From Gigaspora rosea (Eukaryota > Glomeromycota > Glomeromycetes > Diversisporales > Gigasporaceae), in NCBI GenBank assembly GCA_003550325.1, contig QKWP01000058.1, forward strand, positions 75,904-139,903: a DNA stretch of 64,000 bases, written 5' to 3'. The notes under the pieces are model-generated. The model was not told the DNA's origin, made no database searches, and worked only from the letters and a program-made list of their open reading frames with translations. Position numbers and translations under genes: made by a program. Numbering within the stretch: the first letter of the stretch is position 1; the number at the start of each line of letters is the position of its first letter. Positions 38,230-49,860 of the stretch are shown one piece after another.

Positions 38230-38700
38230 ATGAGTCGATCGATAATTCTTTTGATTTGTGATCAACGTTACCTTTTTCCTAAATGTGGGGGTGAATTGTT
38301 ACACGGGAAATAAGTCGTTTTGTATGTGAAACTTTATGTGCACTGCACGAACGATTGGACCCTGAGTTTAAAGTAAGGTGCCAAGATGCCAACTCGCGCA
38401 TTTCGTGATAAAATATGCGTAAAACATAACATAATTGCGCCTTATTTTAGGTTTCTCGACGTTTTACGGGCTGGTCATCATGGACTTTTGCGTCTACTTT
38501 TGAGATATTTGTCAATTTCACTTTTACTGCGTCGGATCTTTTACAGGTCTGATGAAATGATAATCTATGATCGTCAAAGACCGACGAAAAGTTGTAACGA
38601 AAGCGATTACGGAGATTCGGTGATCATTTCTATATTAATCTTTAAGTTTAAATAGTAAGATGAATATCGATCTTTGTACATACGTACTAGTTAGAAACCT
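38230..38700. repeat. Tandem duplicate, unit 1 (with an 89-codon frame)
   Basis: It shares with 38990-39450 the sequence from GTGACCA..GATGAGTCGATCGAT through TTACACGG..AATAAGTCGTTTT and ATGATAATCTATGATCGTCA. An open frame at 38386-38655 starts MPTRAFRDKICVKHNIIA and contains RRIFYRSDEMIIYDRQR. The second unit keeps MPTHAFRDKICVKHNIIA but ends earlier. A weaker relative (FRIFYCSDELIINKKRR) occurs at 48775-48969. I do not recognise the protein, and coding is uncertain. Confidence 0.65.
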
Positions 38701-38989
38701 GATATCAAAAAACAATTTATATAATTATGATGTAATAAAAAATAATAATTGAAAAATTAAAAATTCGATGTAAAAAAATTGTAAAAATATAATGATCTTT
38801 TTTATCATTTAATTTAATGAATGATAAATAGTAATTAATGTAAATGATTGAAGAATTAATAATTGAAGGTGAAAATATTATGCGAGACTTATAATAAAGT
38901 TATTAAATATATTAAAAAAACTGATAGTTGATTCGCAAGAATGTGATCTTTTTTTGTTATTTAACTCATTTCTTATTTTGTTTATATGT

Positions 38990-39450
38990 GACCAATTTGT
39001 ATTAGATGAGTCGATCGATTACCTAAATGTGGAGTAAATTGTTACACGGTAAATAAGTCGTTTTATAAATGACACTTTATGTGCACTGCACGAACGAACG
39101 GATCCTGAGTGTAAGTGATGTGCCAGAGTGCCAACTCACGCATTTCGTGATAAAATATGTGTAAAACATAACATAATTGCGCTTTATTTTAAGTTTCTCG
39201 ACGTTTTACAAGCTTGGCATCTTAGACTCTTGCGCCTACTTGATATATTTGTCAATTTCACTTTTACTGCATTGAATCTTTTACCAACTGATGAAATGAT
39301 AATCTATGATCGTCAAAGACATAGCGAAAGATTGTAGCGAAAGCGAAAACTGAGGTTTGGTGATCATTTCTATATTAATCTTTAAGCCTAAATAAATACG
39401 ATCTTTTTATATACGTACCGGTTAGTAAACCTGAATCAAAAAAATATGAT
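38990..39450. repeat. Tandem duplicate, unit 2 (with a 69-codon frame)
   Basis: Diverged copy of 38230-38700, same orientation. The frame at 39128-39337 matches the other through the first ~45 residues and again around DEMIIYDRQR, with an early end. Shared frame over two diverged units is weak support for past coding. Confidence 0.65.
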
Positions 39451-39663
39451 AAACTGTATAAATGAAAATAACATGTAGGGGCCCTATAAGTAAAATGTAT
39501 GGTTGGCAGCGGAATGGCACAGGTTTTGGTGGCACAGATAAACCAGGATTTTGTATGCAAGAGACTTGGATTGGCACGGATTTTTGGCCTGTGGTGGACC
39601 GTATACCCATACTAATTGGACTGTTAATGACTCGGGTTTTGCAACACTTTACTAGTCCAAATG

Positions 39664-39923
39664 GGGGTCATCTAAAGCCATGTACCCACGTGACATTTTC
39701 GTGTAAATTAACCAAACGGAAGAAGTCAAAAAACAAAAAAATGCAAGAAACATAAAAATGGCATTCTAAACCTATCTTGGGCCATTAATAAAAAATGTCG
39801 GGAAAGTAATTTTACTTATATTTGTCCTAACCCTAACCCCGACCCTAATTCTAAACAGACTCTGATATGAATTTTAACTAAAATTTCAAAAAATCACGTG
39901 GGTACATGGCTTTAGCCATCCCC
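39664..39923. mobile_element. hAT-type small element with 8-bp duplication, TIR GGGG
   Basis: 260 bp. The ends are GGGGTCATCTAAAGCCATGT and the complement of CTTTAGCCATCCCC, with AAAGCCATGTACCCACGTGA common to both arms. TCCAAATG flanks both sides (39656-39663 and 39924-39931). Non-coding. Confidence 0.85.
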
Positions 39924-40237
39924 TCCAAATGGCACAGGTATTGATTACATAAATTTATATCAACAATCAATATAATATGAACAAACTAATTACACATGTA
40001 TCAAAATTTATAACCCAGAACAATTTCATTAGCGAAATTATGAGATATCACAATTTTTTTTAAAAAAAATTGTATATAGGCCTTTTGCTCTTTATGAAAT
40101 GAACCAACATGTACCACCATTGACACATATGATTCCGTGAAATGAAGGTGTCATTACATATAATGTGACATAATGTGCCACCTTCTGTCATAATTTCTGT
40201 ACCACTGTTTACCATGCCATTCAGTGCAATGCACCTG

Positions 40238-41229
40238 TAGATCTTACGGATTCTTTATTCGAATAATATTCGAATAATTAGGATCAGCATATAGCTATTC
40301 GAACATTCACAGAATGACTAAATTTACTGAATAATTCGAATAACTATAATAATTCGAATAATAATATTTATTAATAATAATATTTATTTGAATAAATAAT
40401 AATATTCGAATAAATCTCACCTTAAAAAAAAAAATAATATTTGAATAAATAAATTTATTCGAATAATTATAATTATTCGAATAAATATATATTCAAGTAA
40501 ATATATTTATTTTGCCTAGTATACGTATTCAATATCTTATAATTTATATATATAATAATAACTAGCACTTATAGAATAATGTTAATTCCAATTCTACTAA
40601 TTCTACTTCTAACTATTAAGTCAAATCAAATGTTGTGCCTATAGCTTTTATTTTTAGTTTAGTCTAAAAGACTCTTCTATTATTTTATTATTATTAATTG
40701 GTTTCAATTAATTAATTTAATAATGATTTTGATAAGCTTCTTGATCTATATATGGTATGGAGAAATAAGGAACGAAGAATAAAATTAGTAATAAGGTGGG
40801 ACAATAGGATGATTGGAAGTATTATCAATTAATTATTTTAATAATGAATTTTAAAAGTTGGATATCATCTGAAACTAAATAAATGTATACTATGTATTCA
40901 TCTAAAATATATATTAAATATCATGTGCAAAAAGCACAGGTTACAAACTAGTATAGAAAAAAAATTACATTTTTGATGATTATATTGAATATTATTCGAA
41001 TATATTATTCGAATAGAAATTATTATTCGAATAGGAATTATTATTCGAATATAATGAATTATTCAAATAAGAATAAAGTATTCAAATAATTATATTACTC
41101 GAATAATTCGAATAAAACAATTATTCGAATATTCATGTTATTCATTTGAATAATTATTTAAAAAATTTTATTCGAATATTCACCGAATACGGATATTATT
41201 CGAATAACGAATACAAATCTGAAGCTCTA
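40238..41229. mobile_element. hAT-type element built of TTATTCGAATAA units
   Basis: 992 bp. The ends are TAGATCTTACGGATTCTTTA and the complement of GAATACAAATCTGAAGCTCTA without its first base. The 8-bp flanks are TGCACCTG (40230-40237) and CGCACCTG (41230-41237). The subterminal zones (40250-40505 and 40970-41215) are dense arrays of ATTATTCGAATAATTCG on both strands. The middle 40510-40930 is unique AT-rich sequence with no gene. Confidence 0.75.
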
Positions 41230-41239
41230 CGCACCTGTA

Positions 41240-42410
41240 CATATCACTCTGATCGTGTCATTTTGTGCATTCCTGACACCAATCCGTATCACACCCTAGA
41301 CCACTTTTTTTTATAGGGGCATTATCCAAATAATGACCAGGATTAAGCTTAATTTGATCAAAATTCAAAACACTTTTAGGAGTTATTTCACATTTATACG
41401 AAAAGTCTAATTTAGTAATGTTGAATAACTCCGATATAGATAGTTATATTTTGTATTGAATTCCAATATTTATAGCTGATTTGCAAATTAGTAGGATTGT
41501 TATTTTTTGATAATAAAATTTCGGCCAGTATATTGAAACGATATACTGGCCAAAAATTGTATTATCAAAAATTATATTTTTATTACCAAAATTTACTGTA
41601 ATTTCGATAATTATATTAAATCTGCTATTATTTTCGCATTAGGGTAAAACCTGCATTGCAAGGTGGTAAATCCAGTTTGCATATTTTAAATTCTAGTACA
41701 TAATAAAAAAAAAGATCACAGCATATTTAGTTAGTGCATTTCCGAAAGACATTAATAAGAAGGCTTTTTTTATCATGTACTTTATTCCAAAGAAAAACTG
41801 TTAAATATTAAATAATTCTCATACGATAAATAAATGTAGTACTAAGAGATGCAGAATTTCAAATTTCATTATGTTTAATACATTGTCCAATCAAATATGA
41901 GATTTTGCATCACTAAAATGCTTATAAACTATACACTTCATGATATATATTACTCTGTTCCTAGTATAAATAAACTCTATAAATATTAGGGTAGGGTGAA
42001 CATAGATCATTTTTCATATGATCTATGTGGTATATTGGAATTTTATATCTCCTTATAATAAAATTATTATCTCATCACGAGTGTCCTGTACATTTTTACC
42101 AATCAGTTTGCACATGTGAAAATTAGATGGCATAAATAGTCATGGTCACATGTTATGAGAAATTCACAATATTGATTATATCAAATATACGTTGTTGGCG
42201 TTAATGGCTCTTATGACATATAGTATCATGATTAATTGCTTGCTGGGTAAGTAAAAGTGTGTAAATGAATTTTAGCTTTTAAAGGTATGAATAATTCATA
42301 TTAATAGATCATGTTATACAAATGATCAGCAGATTTAATATATTGTCATAAACGATAAATTTTCCCACGTTCTAATTACGAATCAGCTGTCAATCAATTT
42401 GCTTTTCTTT
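41240..42410. other. AT-rich stretch, nothing supported
   Basis: No gene, RNA or clear repeat. A local inverted pair is visible near 41523-41560 (GGCCAGTATATTGAAACGAT / ATCGTTTCAATATACTGGCC-like). Confidence 0.5.
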
Positions 42411-42413
42411 TAA

Positions 42414-43215
42414 AGAATCGAGTTTTGTTCATTTTAGCATTTTGTATCTTTTGAGATGTGGACAATGTTAATAATATGCGTTAGTAAGTCACATACTGTG
42501 TATCACCAAAATAGTAAGGTTTACAGCAATATCATGATAGAAACTATAATAATTCCAATGCAAACTAATTTAACCCTAACCCCATATTGTAATTATTAGA
42601 ATAGCGCTCAAGTTTTGTATGAGGATTTTTAACAGCAATTCATAATAGAAACCACAATAATTTGATCAAACTCAACCTTAAAATATATTATCTGTCGATA
42701 GGTAGAAATTACAGTGATTCTAATACAAAATAATTCACCTTTTCATCGTTACTGGAATAGTGAATTCTGTAGCGAAATTTAAAAAATCAAGTTTCATTCA
42801 TTATGGGCACTTTTTCTTTGAAATAAAATTAACCGAGATGTGGATAATGTTAATGTGAGTCACATACCATGTATCGCCAGAATAGTAAGGTTTATAACAG
42901 TAATACATGATAGAAACTATATAATTCCAATGCGAACCAATTAAACCCTAACACTGTATTGTGATTATTAGAATAGCGCACAAGTTTTATATGAGAGTTT
43001 TTAACAGTAACAGTAATTCATGATATAAACCAATGTATTATCTGTCGAGTAGGTTTGTAACAGAATTTTTTTTAATAGTAATTCACGATAGAAATTACAT
43101 AATTCTAATACAAAATAATTCTTTATCATTACGAAATAGTGAGTTCTGTAGTGGAATTTTAAAAAATCGAGTTTCATTCATTATAGACACTTTGTATCGT
43201 AAAGGGCGCCAGCGG
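42414..43215. repeat. Diverged tandem duplication of about 400 bp
   Basis: Unit 1 is 42414-42835 and unit 2 is 42836-43215. Shared segments include GAGATGTGGAYAATGTTAAT, ATAGTAAGGTTTAYARCAGT, TATTAGAATAGCGC and AATCGAGTTTCATTCATTAT. No frame is conserved between them. Confidence 0.8.
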
Positions 43216-43219
43216 CACC

Positions 43220-43555
43220 CCACAAACACTTGTAGTAAATAAAAAAATACTTCTGATAAATTTTTTTAAGATGTAGTTTTAAGTAGTTTGTTTATAATAA
43301 TGAAGTTGCGCAATATCCATTGATTTAAAAAAAATCAACTTTACATATAATTAAATTTTTGTAGGACGATATATGATTTTTGTAGGTTGTACAAAGAATT
43401 GATTGGTCAGATCATATGATGTTTACATGTAAATCATATGATATCATATAAATTGGTTACACAAAGTTGATCTACAATCGATTTTATATGAAATTAGAAA
43501 ATTGTACACCCTACCCTTAAAAAAAACCCCCCTCGCACGCACTCAAAAATACCTT
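43220..43555. other. Right end of the 5.4-kb foreign stretch
   Basis: AT-rich with short ATCATATGAT palindromes (43413-43448); ends in a C-rich patch near 43520. No gene. Confidence 0.5.
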
Positions 43556-43612
43556 GTTCGCTTCAACAAAATTCCATGATCTACATTGATATCCAAGAGA
43601 ATTAGCTGACAT

Positions 43613-43778
43613 TAAGGATGCCTGACGCAACTCACGTGACCTGACGCAACTACTCACGTGACCTTAAAAACATAATGGTTGAGCTGCGTCATGCGTCATG
43701 CGTCAGTGACGCAACTTATGGCTTCGTCATGTTGCGTCAAGGTTCTTCATTCTTCATCAGCTGCGTCAAGCATCTATA
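43613..43778. mobile_element. hAT-type small element with perfect 8-bp duplication
   Basis: 166 bp. The ends are TAAGGATGCCTGACGCAACT and the complement of AGCTGCGTCAAGCATCTATA. The flanks are GCTGACAT at 43605-43612 and 43779-43786. The first block has the empty site near 17065 (GGCTGGCATGGGATT). Its ends and its interior of CTGACGCAAC hairpins make it a relative of 33682-33794. Confidence 0.9.
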
Positions 43779-44104
43779 GCTGACATGGGATTCTGTGAAC
43801 AATTAATGCTAATGACAAATGAATGCCACGAAGCGAAACCTGTAATTCTTGGTTTTCGAAAATTTTACTTTACAGAAATGGGCTGATCAAACCTCAGATA
43901 AATTTATCATAATCCGTTCCTAAATAATAAATTCTATAATAAATTCTATTTAAGTAATCATATGATATATGGTCGTTCTGTAGTGAAATTTCGGAAAGTC
44001 AACAAATATACCTATCTTCAAATCCTGAGGTGGAATGAGTTTGTGTACAAACAATTTGGCACGACAAACAATGACCTACGTACGTACATATGTCAGTAAA
44101 GATA

Positions 44105-44365
44105 CATCCTTAAATCTACCCCAGAACTACCCATCTACCAGTACAGCACAGATTTTCACTATCACGTGAGGATCTACATGTTTTACCCAATAGCGAGTCT
44201 CGTTATGATGTAACGTAACACAATCAAGAGATCAAAACAAACCGTTTGGCCTAACTTAGCATAGGCCCTAACCTTACATACGAGTTCAAAGATTTTTTTA
44301 GTGCGTTGTAAAAACCATCATCGAATGTTCTAGATTTGCTGATCAGTGAAAATCTACTGGGGTAG
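44105..44365. mobile_element. Small TIR element CCTTAAATCTACCCCAG
   Basis: The left end CCTTAAATCTACCCCAG pairs with the complement of CTGGGGTAGGTTTAAAG at the right, and GATTTTCAC/GTGAAAATC pair further in. It is absent from the first block near 17290. The exact ends and target duplication are unclear. Confidence 0.65.
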
Positions 44366-44572
44366 GTTTAAAGATATTGTATGTGAGTGACATAAACCTA
44401 AAAGAAACCTAGATCCAATGCTAATTTCTTAACTCAAATGTTTATTATTATTATTATTATTATTAAAATATATATATTTTCTTTTTTGAGGTTGTGAAAT
44501 AAGTATTTACAAATTTGGTAAATTTTGAGAAATTAAAATTAAGTTAATGAAAGTCGGATACGTATAAAAGTT

Positions 44573-44580
44573 ATCTGTAT
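44573..44580 (+). promoter_or_regulatory. TATA box of the kelch fragment
   Basis: TATAAAAG about 55 bp before the ATG of the kelch fragment; the same octamer sits in the same position ahead of the intact kelch gene. Confidence 0.5.
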
Positions 44581-44631
44581 ACGAATACGTACCGTATGTA
44601 CTTTACCAATTTGGTCGGATAGATTAATGAG

Positions 44632-44755
44632 ATGAATCCTTTTAGAGCATTGTCATTTTTGCCAATATTATTTAGTTTAACACTCATAAATGTGGTATGT
44701 TTTAGCCCTAATCCTCGAGTTGGACAAACTAGTGTATTAGTTGGTCCAATTTGAA
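44632..44755 (+). pseudogene. Kelch protein, 5' fragment only
   Basis: ATG GATCCTTTT..-type start reads MNPFRALSFLPILFSLTLIN, then CFSPNPRVGQTSVLVG, equal to the signal peptide and first kelch strand of the intact gene. It stops at unrelated sequence near 44755. Two TATAAAAG promoters and starts thus lie 1.5 kb apart, so this is a truncated tandem duplicate. Confidence 0.8.
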
Positions 44756-45160
44756 CTTCCAGCGACCTCGAGCTTCCAGCACAAGCGAAAGTATGTAGGG
44801 CGAAATAAAAACACGAGGAACTGAGAGATACTTGTATATAGAGATGCGTTAAAAATTGTTTTTCGCCTTAAGAAAGTAAAAGATGTTTTTTCTGATTTGT
44901 CATCATTTGGATCGCCAGATAACACGATTATTGGACGTATAACGGCAATTTGGCTCAACTAGGCAAATTGCCATTATATAAAATTTTTAATTATCAATAT
45001 CATTATTCAGTTTTCTAAAAATAGAAAATCACGAACGTTATCAATTTCAAACATCACAAACAGCATACAAGGTACAACCAAATCTTCAATTGAACCTGAT
45101 TTCTTAATGTTAAGTAATAAAGTAATCTTACTAAAGCAAATTTCATGCTATTTCAAGTTA
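44756..45160. other. Foreign insert after the kelch fragment
   Basis: A 73-codon minus-strand frame (44958-44737) contains SFTFLRRKTIFNASLYTSIS. I do not recognise it. The sequence is less AT-rich near 44750-44810 than its surroundings. Confidence 0.4.
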
Positions 45161-45247
45161 GGAGAGAACAATTTGATTCTGTGTTTTACATTACACCCAG
45201 AGGGTAGAGGAGGGTAATGTAAAACACAGAATCAAGTTGGTCTCCTC
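45161..45247. repeat. Hairpin with 34-bp arms
   Basis: A perfect 20-bp core stem (45175-45194, GATTCTGTGTTTTACATTAC, against 45214-45233) extends outward with a few mismatches to 45161 and 45247. The 19-base loop is purine-rich and contains GGGTAGAGG. No coding sequence. Confidence 0.9.
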
Positions 45248-45249
45248 TG

Positions 45250-46100
45250 TGAGACCGTTATCATAGGATTTACGGTCCCAAAAACTGTCCTCTAATGATT
45301 ACGTCATATCCTAATGCATAAGATCTTATTGGCCAAAAATGGCGTAATTACTTACATATCGGCCGATTTGTTTCAACCCCCAAAATCAACCAATCATGAT
45401 TGAGGATTATCAAAGAAATTTCATACTTAAAATTTATTACAGTACGAATTTTCATAAGAACGGCCTTTTTAACTAACCTTGTGTTTATAATTAAATACGT
45501 AGAAATTATGGTGCTTATATATTTAATTATAAGCCAAATATATGTTAAAAAGGTCAGTTTTTTAAAAATTTTATCCTTGAAGTTGCCAACCCATCATAAG
45601 CCCATCGTTCCCCTCCTAAAACACCCGAATATTTCAACAAACGGTAAAAGCACTTCTTTCTACAGCTTAGCATTGCTCTTTTATTGAGTTTTATTTGCTT
45701 TTTAACTTGTCTAGACGTCAAAGAAGCTCTTTTGTTAGTTGTAATACGTGCTTCGTTTGTTAGTTTTTCAACGTCACTTAGGAGCAAATTTTCGTGTAAC
45801 ATTTTATCGAAAAAAGGCACAAAAAATCAAATCAGCCGATATGTAAACAAACATCATATGATCTACGTTACACCTGATCAAGAAATTTGATTGGGTGATA
45901 CGAGTATCACAGTTATGTTTACAAGGACCGGTGTTACGATCGATGGGAGAGCTTGATAGGGTATTGCACCAATTTAGGTTCGATTTTGAACAAATAGTAG
46001 AAGATCGCTTAAGGATCCCAATTTTGGGAAATTTCCGTGAAACTAACAATATATTTGTGAAAGTTTGAAAATAAAGAATGTGAAACATTTGTGATAGTTG
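45250..46100. other. Spacer with an unrecognised 88-codon minus-strand frame
   Basis: The frame 45820-45554 reads MPFFDKMLHENLLLSDVEKL, is Lys/Arg-rich (SRQVKKQIKLNKRAMLS) and has no domain I know. ACGTTACACCTGATC at about 45864 is a dispersed motif also seen near 31700, 24430, 56815 and 57970. Confidence 0.4.
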
Positions 46101-46110
46101 ATACATAAAG

Positions 46111-46118
46111 TATAAAAG
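46111..46118 (+). promoter_or_regulatory. TATA box of the intact kelch gene
   Basis: TATAAAAG 61 bp before the ATG. The flanks (AAAGTTATCYGTATAC, CTTTACCAATTT) are conserved with the fragment at 44573. Confidence 0.6.
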
Positions 46119-46178
46119 TTATCCGTATACACATACGAACGTACGTGCTTTACCAATTTTGTTTCAGAAGTTAACGAA

Positions 46179-47854
46179 ATGAATCCCTTTAGATTATTGT
46201 TATCTTCGCTAATAGTTATTGGTTTAGCACTCACAAATGTGACATGTTTTAGCCCTGCGACTAGAGTTGGGCAAAAAAGTGTGTTAGTTGGGTCCAATCT
46301 CTACTTTTTTGGAGGAAATACAAAGAATCCAAGGTTCACTGACGAAGTACTTTATCTTAATTTATTAAATTCGTTTAATATAATCTCACCTCCATGGAGT
46401 CAAATTACTGCTTCACCAATTCCAACTCCGCTTTTTGATGCTATGCCATGTCTCTCTACTGACGGATCCACAGTTTACTTAGTTGGTGGAATGACACAGG
46501 ACAAGCAAAATTCATCAATACTTATGATTCCACAACCATCTGTATATGCATTTAATACCAATAATTTACAATGGACAACCCCAAATATCGACAATTTTAA
46601 CAATACATTTTTAGGACGTGTAGACATGAATGGCGTTGCTGATAGTAATGGAAAATATTATTTCTTTGGAGGATATTTAACAAATTTGACGGCGGAAACC
46701 ACTAGTATTGTTTATAATGATACCAATATTTTTGACACAAAAGCGATGAGATGGTTAACATTAACTTTGCCTAAAACCCCATCTAGTCGCATATTTTATA
46801 GTGTTGTGCTGAAAGACAATCTCATATTTTACATTGGTGGTATTTCTAATGATGGTATTATTGATATGAATGAGGTATTTATAATTTACTGTAATTAAGG
46901 AAATTTAAGTTTTTATATTATATAATAACTAATTAAATTAATCAAGTAGATTCCATCGTTTGATACAGTAAATTTAAAATGGTTATCTATGGTATTTTCG
47001 CATGATGATATAATTATTTCATACTATCTTAAAAGATTATAACAACAGTTTTGTTTTAGACAACTCGTGGCGATTCAATTGGATCTCGTAGTGGACATTC
47101 AACTGTTTTAAGTATATACACCTTAATAGTAATATCATTATTGTTTAATATTTTTAATATTTTAATCATTTATATTAAATTTTTAAATAGCTCAAGATGG
47201 GCTTATTCTTATTTACGGTGGAATTGGATCCGCTAAATCACAAGTACAACCTGAAGTTGCTACATTAGATGTAGGCGTTACACCGTATGCATGGAAGGCT
47301 ATTACTACAAATAACGCACCACCACAATCACTTGTGTATCATTCAGCAGCATTATATGGAATATATATGATTGTTGCATTTGGTAATTATAACACTTAAA
47401 TTAAATTTTAAATATTCGATTTGTGCTCTAAATCAGATGATAAAAAATATTTTTGTGAATTACAATTCATCAATGTTATATTATATTTTTTTGATTCTTG
47501 TCATTTGCAAATTTCTAATTTATTATAATATTTAATTTACAAATATTAGGGCAAATTGTTACTTCACAACCACTGCCATCATCAGCCCAATTAGCATTCA
47601 ATACTAATTTATATATTTTAAATACGAAAAACTATACATGGGTCAATACTTTTGATGCATCAAATATATATGGATCTAATTCAACAAGCTTAAAAAACTC
47701 TAATTCATTTTCATTAGGTGCAAAAATTGGTATTGGTATAGGTGTAGTTGCTGCTATTGGTATCATAGCAGTTGTAGGATTTTTCCTTTATAAAAAATAT
47801 AATAATCGCGAAGATTATCCTATTCCAACGCCTGGATCTAATCAATACATATAA
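46179..47854 (+). CDS. Secreted or cell-surface kelch-repeat protein, intact
   Basis: Four exons, 46179-46874, 47060-47111, 47191-47382 and 47550-47854, with GT-AG introns; together 414 codons and a stop. Residues 1-23 are a signal peptide (MNPFRLLLSSLIVIGLALTN). Kelch-type blades follow, each with a hydrophobic strand and double Gly: VLVGSNLYFFGG, TVYLVGGM, GKYYFFGGY, LIFYIGG, LILIYGGIG. A Ser/Asn-rich linker leads to one membrane helix at about 372-394 (IGIGVVAAIGIIAVVGFFLY), then a basic stop-transfer and a short tail ending GSNQYI. Predicted type I membrane protein with an outside propeller that binds something unknown; no catalytic residues visible. Such proteins are multiplied in Glomeromycotina. 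This is the only whole copy here; others are at 17620, 44632 and 48048. Confidence 0.9.
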
Positions 47855-48047
47855 TTTATATGCACAATTTTTTTTACACTGTAATTTAATATGTTTGACA
47901 GATGTATTTCTTATTGAATTTAACATCTCGAGTTTGAGATAAAATAAGCTCGAATAAGTTTATAATAAACTTAATTCATTATACATACCAATTGACATAA
48001 TCTACATATACAGTTTATTAATCTAATATTAAATTAATGATCCTTTA
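47855..48047. other. 3' region of the kelch gene
   Basis: AT-rich; AATAAA-like GAATAAGTTTATAATAAAC near 47950 may serve polyadenylation. Nothing else seen. Confidence 0.35.
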
Positions 48048-48310
48048 CATTTTCACATCCTAAAAACATTATATTAAAATTGTTGATATTTGGAGTTGTT
48101 CATTGTAAATAATTGATTTAAATGCATATATTGGTGATTGTGGAATCATATAAATTGATACATTTTATTGGTTTTGTGACATTCCACCAACTAAGAAGCT
48201 TTGGATCCGTCAGTAGAGAGGCATGGTACAGCATAAAAAAGGGAATTAGTAAAGTAGCAATTTGACTTCAAGGAGGTGAGAATTTATTAAATGAACTCGA
48301 TAAATTAAGA
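48048..48310 (-). pseudogene. Kelch protein fragment, antisense to the intact gene
   Basis: Read on the minus strand it matches the middle of the intact gene: a piece like AMPCLSTDGS, then LVGGMSQ, IPQSPIYAFK and PNINNF. It covers only about 90 codons with indels. Its opposite orientation downstream of the whole gene gives a short convergent inverted pair. Confidence 0.8.
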
Positions 48311-49350
48311 TAATAGTTGGCCAGTAAATTTCGGTATTCTAACATTGCTCCGAAAAGTAGAGTCTCATTAACCTCTGAAGTGTATTCGTATTGGTAGATT
48401 ATTAAATAAAACTTATTCAAAATAGTTAAACCGATTATTGAAGGCTAAACAATCGCTAAAAGTACTTACTATGCATATTCAGTTAACCTTTATACTGTGT
48501 GTATCAAATATATTATTAATTTCACAAAGTTTGTTATGTCGAATTATTACACGATCAAAAAAAGGAAAAATTAATAAACATTTTAACTCTTTGTTTAACG
48601 CCTCAACTATCTTAACATCGTGAACACAGCTAGTATAATCAACCATTTATAATGAAGTCTCAACTTCGTGAACATAGCTAGTACAATCAACCATTTATAA
48701 CAAAATTTTTAAAAAAAAGAAAATTCTGTATTACAAACTTGAAAGCGTTGTAAATAGTCTACTCTCTTGTTCCTGTGCTTACAGTGCTAAGCAGAGTAAT
48801 AAGAAAATTTCACAATCGCATTTATAAATGGATATGCAAAATTTTAAAATATCTAATAGTTTCTCATAGATATATTACAATTCATTATTTTAGATTTGCA
48901 GCTTTTTTTTCTTTTCGGATTTTTTACTGTTCTGATGAATTAATAATCAATAAAAAACGACGTTCATAGCGAATGGTTAATAATTTTATTGCACATCATT
49001 CTCATGTGCTACAAAAGACTCCTTTATTATTAATCTTTCTTATAACTATGAACCGTGCCAGCATGTTTATAAAATAAACAGAATTATGAATTAATTTGTT
49101 GATAAGTGCGAAAAAAAAAATCATCATGCATGATTCAATTTTTTTTTAACATGAATCTATTCTACTTAAATTATTCAATCCAACCAATCCAAATTATATG
49201 AATATTATATCATTATATTGTCATAGTAAAAATTACTTACGTGCCCATAATCAAGTATGAATTATAATGGTATATCACTAATTAGTTAAATATTGTTACA
49301 TTCTCGATAGATTAATATATAGGTGAATATCATATATAAACGCGTTAATG
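48311..49350. other. AT-rich spacer
   Basis: No firm gene. The frame 48775-48969 ends FRIFYCSDELIINKKRR and recalls the frames at 38386 and 39128. A short direct repeat CATAGCTAGTAYAATCAACC occurs near 48627 and 48672. Confidence 0.45.
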
Positions 49351-49860
49351 ATAGAGTAGGGTGATTCAAAGTTAACTTATTTCAAAAACAAGTAGGGGTT
49401 TAAAAGTCCTATTTCTGTTTTGAAATTTTGAAATCAGATAATGAAATAGGTGTTATTTGGAGATGAAATAAGCATCCTTAATATATAAATAAGCTTACAA
49501 ATTAAAACAAATAAAGTTTACGAAGCACTGATTTCAAAAATAATTACATCACTAATTTAATTTGAAATCAGAAACCCTTAGCATTAGGGTGATTCAAAGT
49601 TAACTTATTTCAAAAAGAAATAGGGGTTTAAAACGTCCTATTTCTATTTTGTAATTTTGAAATCAGATAATGAAATAGGTGATATTCGGAGATGAAATGA
49701 GTAGTCTTTTTTTTTGTTTTGATAAAATATTGTTATTGTATGATGTAATCATAATTAATAAAGAATTACAAGCCATCAAAATCATCGCTTAAATTTTTTT
49801 TAAATTCTTAAATAATATTGCAATATTTATTTTCGAATTATTAATATTTCATAAAATAAT

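Larger units (their letters stand above)
38171..43550. other. 5.4-kb foreign stretch splitting the second block
   Basis: The first block runs on without a break from the channel upstream block into the kelch spacer (17020). In the second block that homology stops at TTTGTT (about 38170) and resumes at CCTTGTTCGC (about 43552), with TTGTT at both junctions. No TIRs or coding element span it, and it is itself a mosaic of repeats. It could be one insertion with a 5-bp duplication, or several events. Confidence 0.6.
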
